Source: an uncultured Pelagibacteraceae bacterium
Lineage (GTDB): Bacteria > Pseudomonadota > Alphaproteobacteria > Pelagibacterales > Pelagibacteraceae
Assembly (NCBI GenBank): GCA_902552805.1
Contig: CACDIC010000011.1
Span: forward strand, 1-44,872
DNA length: 44,872 nucleotides
Direction of reading: 5' to 3'
The notes under the pieces are model-generated. The model did no database searches. It saw only the letters and a list, made by a program, of their open reading frames with translations, and was not told the origin of the DNA. How positions within the stretch are numbered: the stretch's first letter is position 1; every line of letters starts with the position of its first letter. The position numbers and the translations under genes were made by a program. Below, in pieces: positions 44,035 through 44,872 of this stretch.

Positions 44035-44623
44035 TATATTTATTTTTATTTAAAGAATTGCCGCAACTTAATAATTGGTTTTTATAAATATTAGATTGTT
44101 TTTCTACTTTTTTTGCTAATCCGATAACTTTTTTATTTTTTTTGTAATGCTTAAAATTTCCCCACCCCTCATGATAAGCCAAATATTGTTTGAAAGCGTC
44201 TTGTTTAGAAATTTTTAAAATAGTTTCCGATTTATTTGTATACCAACCTATGAAATCAACACTATCTTTAAATCTAGCTCTTGTTGCTAACTTATTTCCT
44301 GTTTCTCTTTTATATTGTTCCCAAGTCCCTTTTATTGCCTGAGAATATCCAAACGAGCTTGATGGGCGCTTATAAGGAATTACTTTGAATATCTTTTGTC
44401 TCGCTGGTTTAGCTAACCAGTCAAAATCTGACTCCATTTTTATTATAGCTAATTGAATATAAATAGGAGTACCCCATTTTTGCTCTGTTTTTTTTGCGTA
44501 CTTATACCAGAGATAACGTTCGTTAAATATTGAGCAACCATCTGCAGTATTTGATGGAATTGATGAACATCCTGTTAAGAAAAAAATAAATAATATAACA
44601 AATTTATTTTTTAATAGTACCAT
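44024..44623 (-). CDS. Lytic-transglycosylase-like (SLT) lipoprotein
   Basis: A 199-residue lipoprotein: the signal peptide ends in LTGC (Cys19). A lysozyme-like SLT domain follows, with the catalytic Glu64 in IIKMESDF, the family's G-x-x-Q block as SSFGYSQAIKGTW and a closing YHEGWGNF. It would cut peptidoglycan glycan strands in the periplasm. It overlaps the convergent RND gene by 11 bases and the upstream VanZ-like gene by 20. Confidence 0.83.
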   Translation of the reverse strand: MVLLKNKFVILFIFFLTGCSSIPSNTADGCSIFNERYLWYKYAKKTEQKWGTPIYIQLAIIKMESDFDWLAKPARQKIFKVIPYKRPSSSFGYSQAIKGTWEQYKRETGNKLATRARFKDSVDFIGWYTNKSETILKISKQDAFKQYLAYHEGWGNFKHYKKNKKVIGLAKKVEKQSNIYKNQLLSCGNSLNKNKYIIF

Positions 44624-44870
44624 ATTTATTTATAAGACTCTTAACAAAAATTACAACTATCACACCTAATAGATTTCCAAATAGATCTGACCATTGAAAA
44701 CTCCTTTCGGGAATTATCATATGAGTCATTTCTAATAATATTGAAATAATTATAAGATAATATATTAGATGTTTTACTTTTTTTGAATTTAAAAAAGTAA
44801 AATATCCTAAAATGGTAATCAATCCAAAGGCGTAAAAATGGTTAGATGATATGTATACAAAGTCTGGTGT
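44604..44870 (-). CDS. VanZ-like family membrane protein (5' partial)
   Basis: The frame is open to the edge of the window, giving 88 residues of a protein whose start lies outside. Reading from the edge it includes SSNHFYAFGLITILGYF, then LLEMTHMIIPERSFQWSDLFGNLLGV. The family pattern is 'E-x-x-Q/H-x-[FI]-x-P-x-R-x-x-x-x-x-D-x-x-x-N-x-x-G'. VanZ-like proteins are small membrane proteins of mostly unknown role. A TTG at 44822 could act as a start, but the open upstream frame with family-like residues argues against it. The 3' end overlaps the SLT lipoprotein gene by 20 bases. Confidence 0.7.
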   Translation of the reverse strand, partial: TPDFVYISSNHFYAFGLITILGYFTFLNSKKVKHLIYYLIIISILLEMTHMIIPERSFQWSDLFGNLLGVIVVIFVKSLINKYGTIKK

Positions 44871-44872
44871 AA

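Overview
The window is a strongly AT-rich, very compact stretch of alphaproteobacterial chromosome. Gene content and style point to the SAR11 clade (Pelagibacterales, Candidatus Pelagibacter-like). The grounds are small lysine- and asparagine-rich proteins, almost no intergenic DNA (longest gene-free gap about 120 bases), adjacent genes overlapping by 1 to 45 bases, and alphaproteobacterial families such as DUF2093, DUF3035/BamF and a class IIA HAD of the TIGR01459 type. The assignment rests on recognising families by eye, not on a search. No tRNA, rRNA, CRISPR array, insertion sequence or prophage was seen, and no gap longer than 300 bases lacks a gene.

Layout. 1-1310: the 3' part of a quinone oxidoreductase and a convergent DUF2721 membrane protein. 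1342-6966 (+): a translationally coupled envelope operon of ubiA, an MsbA-type lipid A flippase, waaA (Kdo transferase), lpxK and an LpxL-type acyltransferase, followed by DUF2093 on the other strand. 7188-9013 (+): purD and rsmD. 9005-15427 (-): a tightly overlapped operon HAD-ribF-ileS-lspA-bamF-pgi. 15549-17524 (+): groES-groEL behind a heat-shock promoter and before a clean terminator. 17618-19204: a likely restriction-modification pair (GIY-YIG-like protein and D12-class adenine methyltransferase) whose 3' ends overlap. 19246-21274: a 38-residue basic protein and typA. 21271-26357: a YczE-family membrane protein, a secreted DUF6134-like protein, and the minus-strand operon tldD-pmbA-FAD oxidoreductase. 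26443-28309: a DCC thiol protein, a small membrane protein and an unusual lysine/arginine-tailed coiled-coil protein. 28339-31925: a cyclopropane-fatty-acid synthase-like methyltransferase, a DapA-family aldolase, a GT9 glycosyltransferase and a membrane-anchored J protein. 31942-34913: oligopeptidase B, an Hsp20 with heat-shock promoter and probable RNA thermometer, and a lipoprotein. 35032-38736: a purine permease facing a purine phosphoribosyltransferase, a DUF1330 protein, an AlkA-type glycosylase and an EamA exporter. 38772-44034 (+): msrA, a mercaptopyruvate sulfurtransferase, and an RND efflux pair whose adaptor lacks the usual alpha-hairpin. The end holds a lytic-transglycosylase-like lipoprotein and a truncated VanZ-family gene.

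How the genes work together. Most are housekeeping functions for envelope building (lipid A, lipoprotein maturation, outer-membrane protein assembly, ubiquinone) and protein quality control (GroESL, Hsp20, TldD/PmbA, MsrA, oligopeptidase B). The clearest regulatory signal is a shared promoter motif, ATCTTGAAA-N15-CTATAT, found with identical spacing before groES and hsp20. The hsp20 leader also has a hairpin that would mask its Shine-Dalgarno sequence in the manner of ROSE thermometers.

No wholly new system is proven. The best candidates for a second look are the hsp20 leader, the GIY-YIG/D12 pair, the basic coiled-coil protein, the hairpin-less RND adaptor and the Pam18-like J protein.
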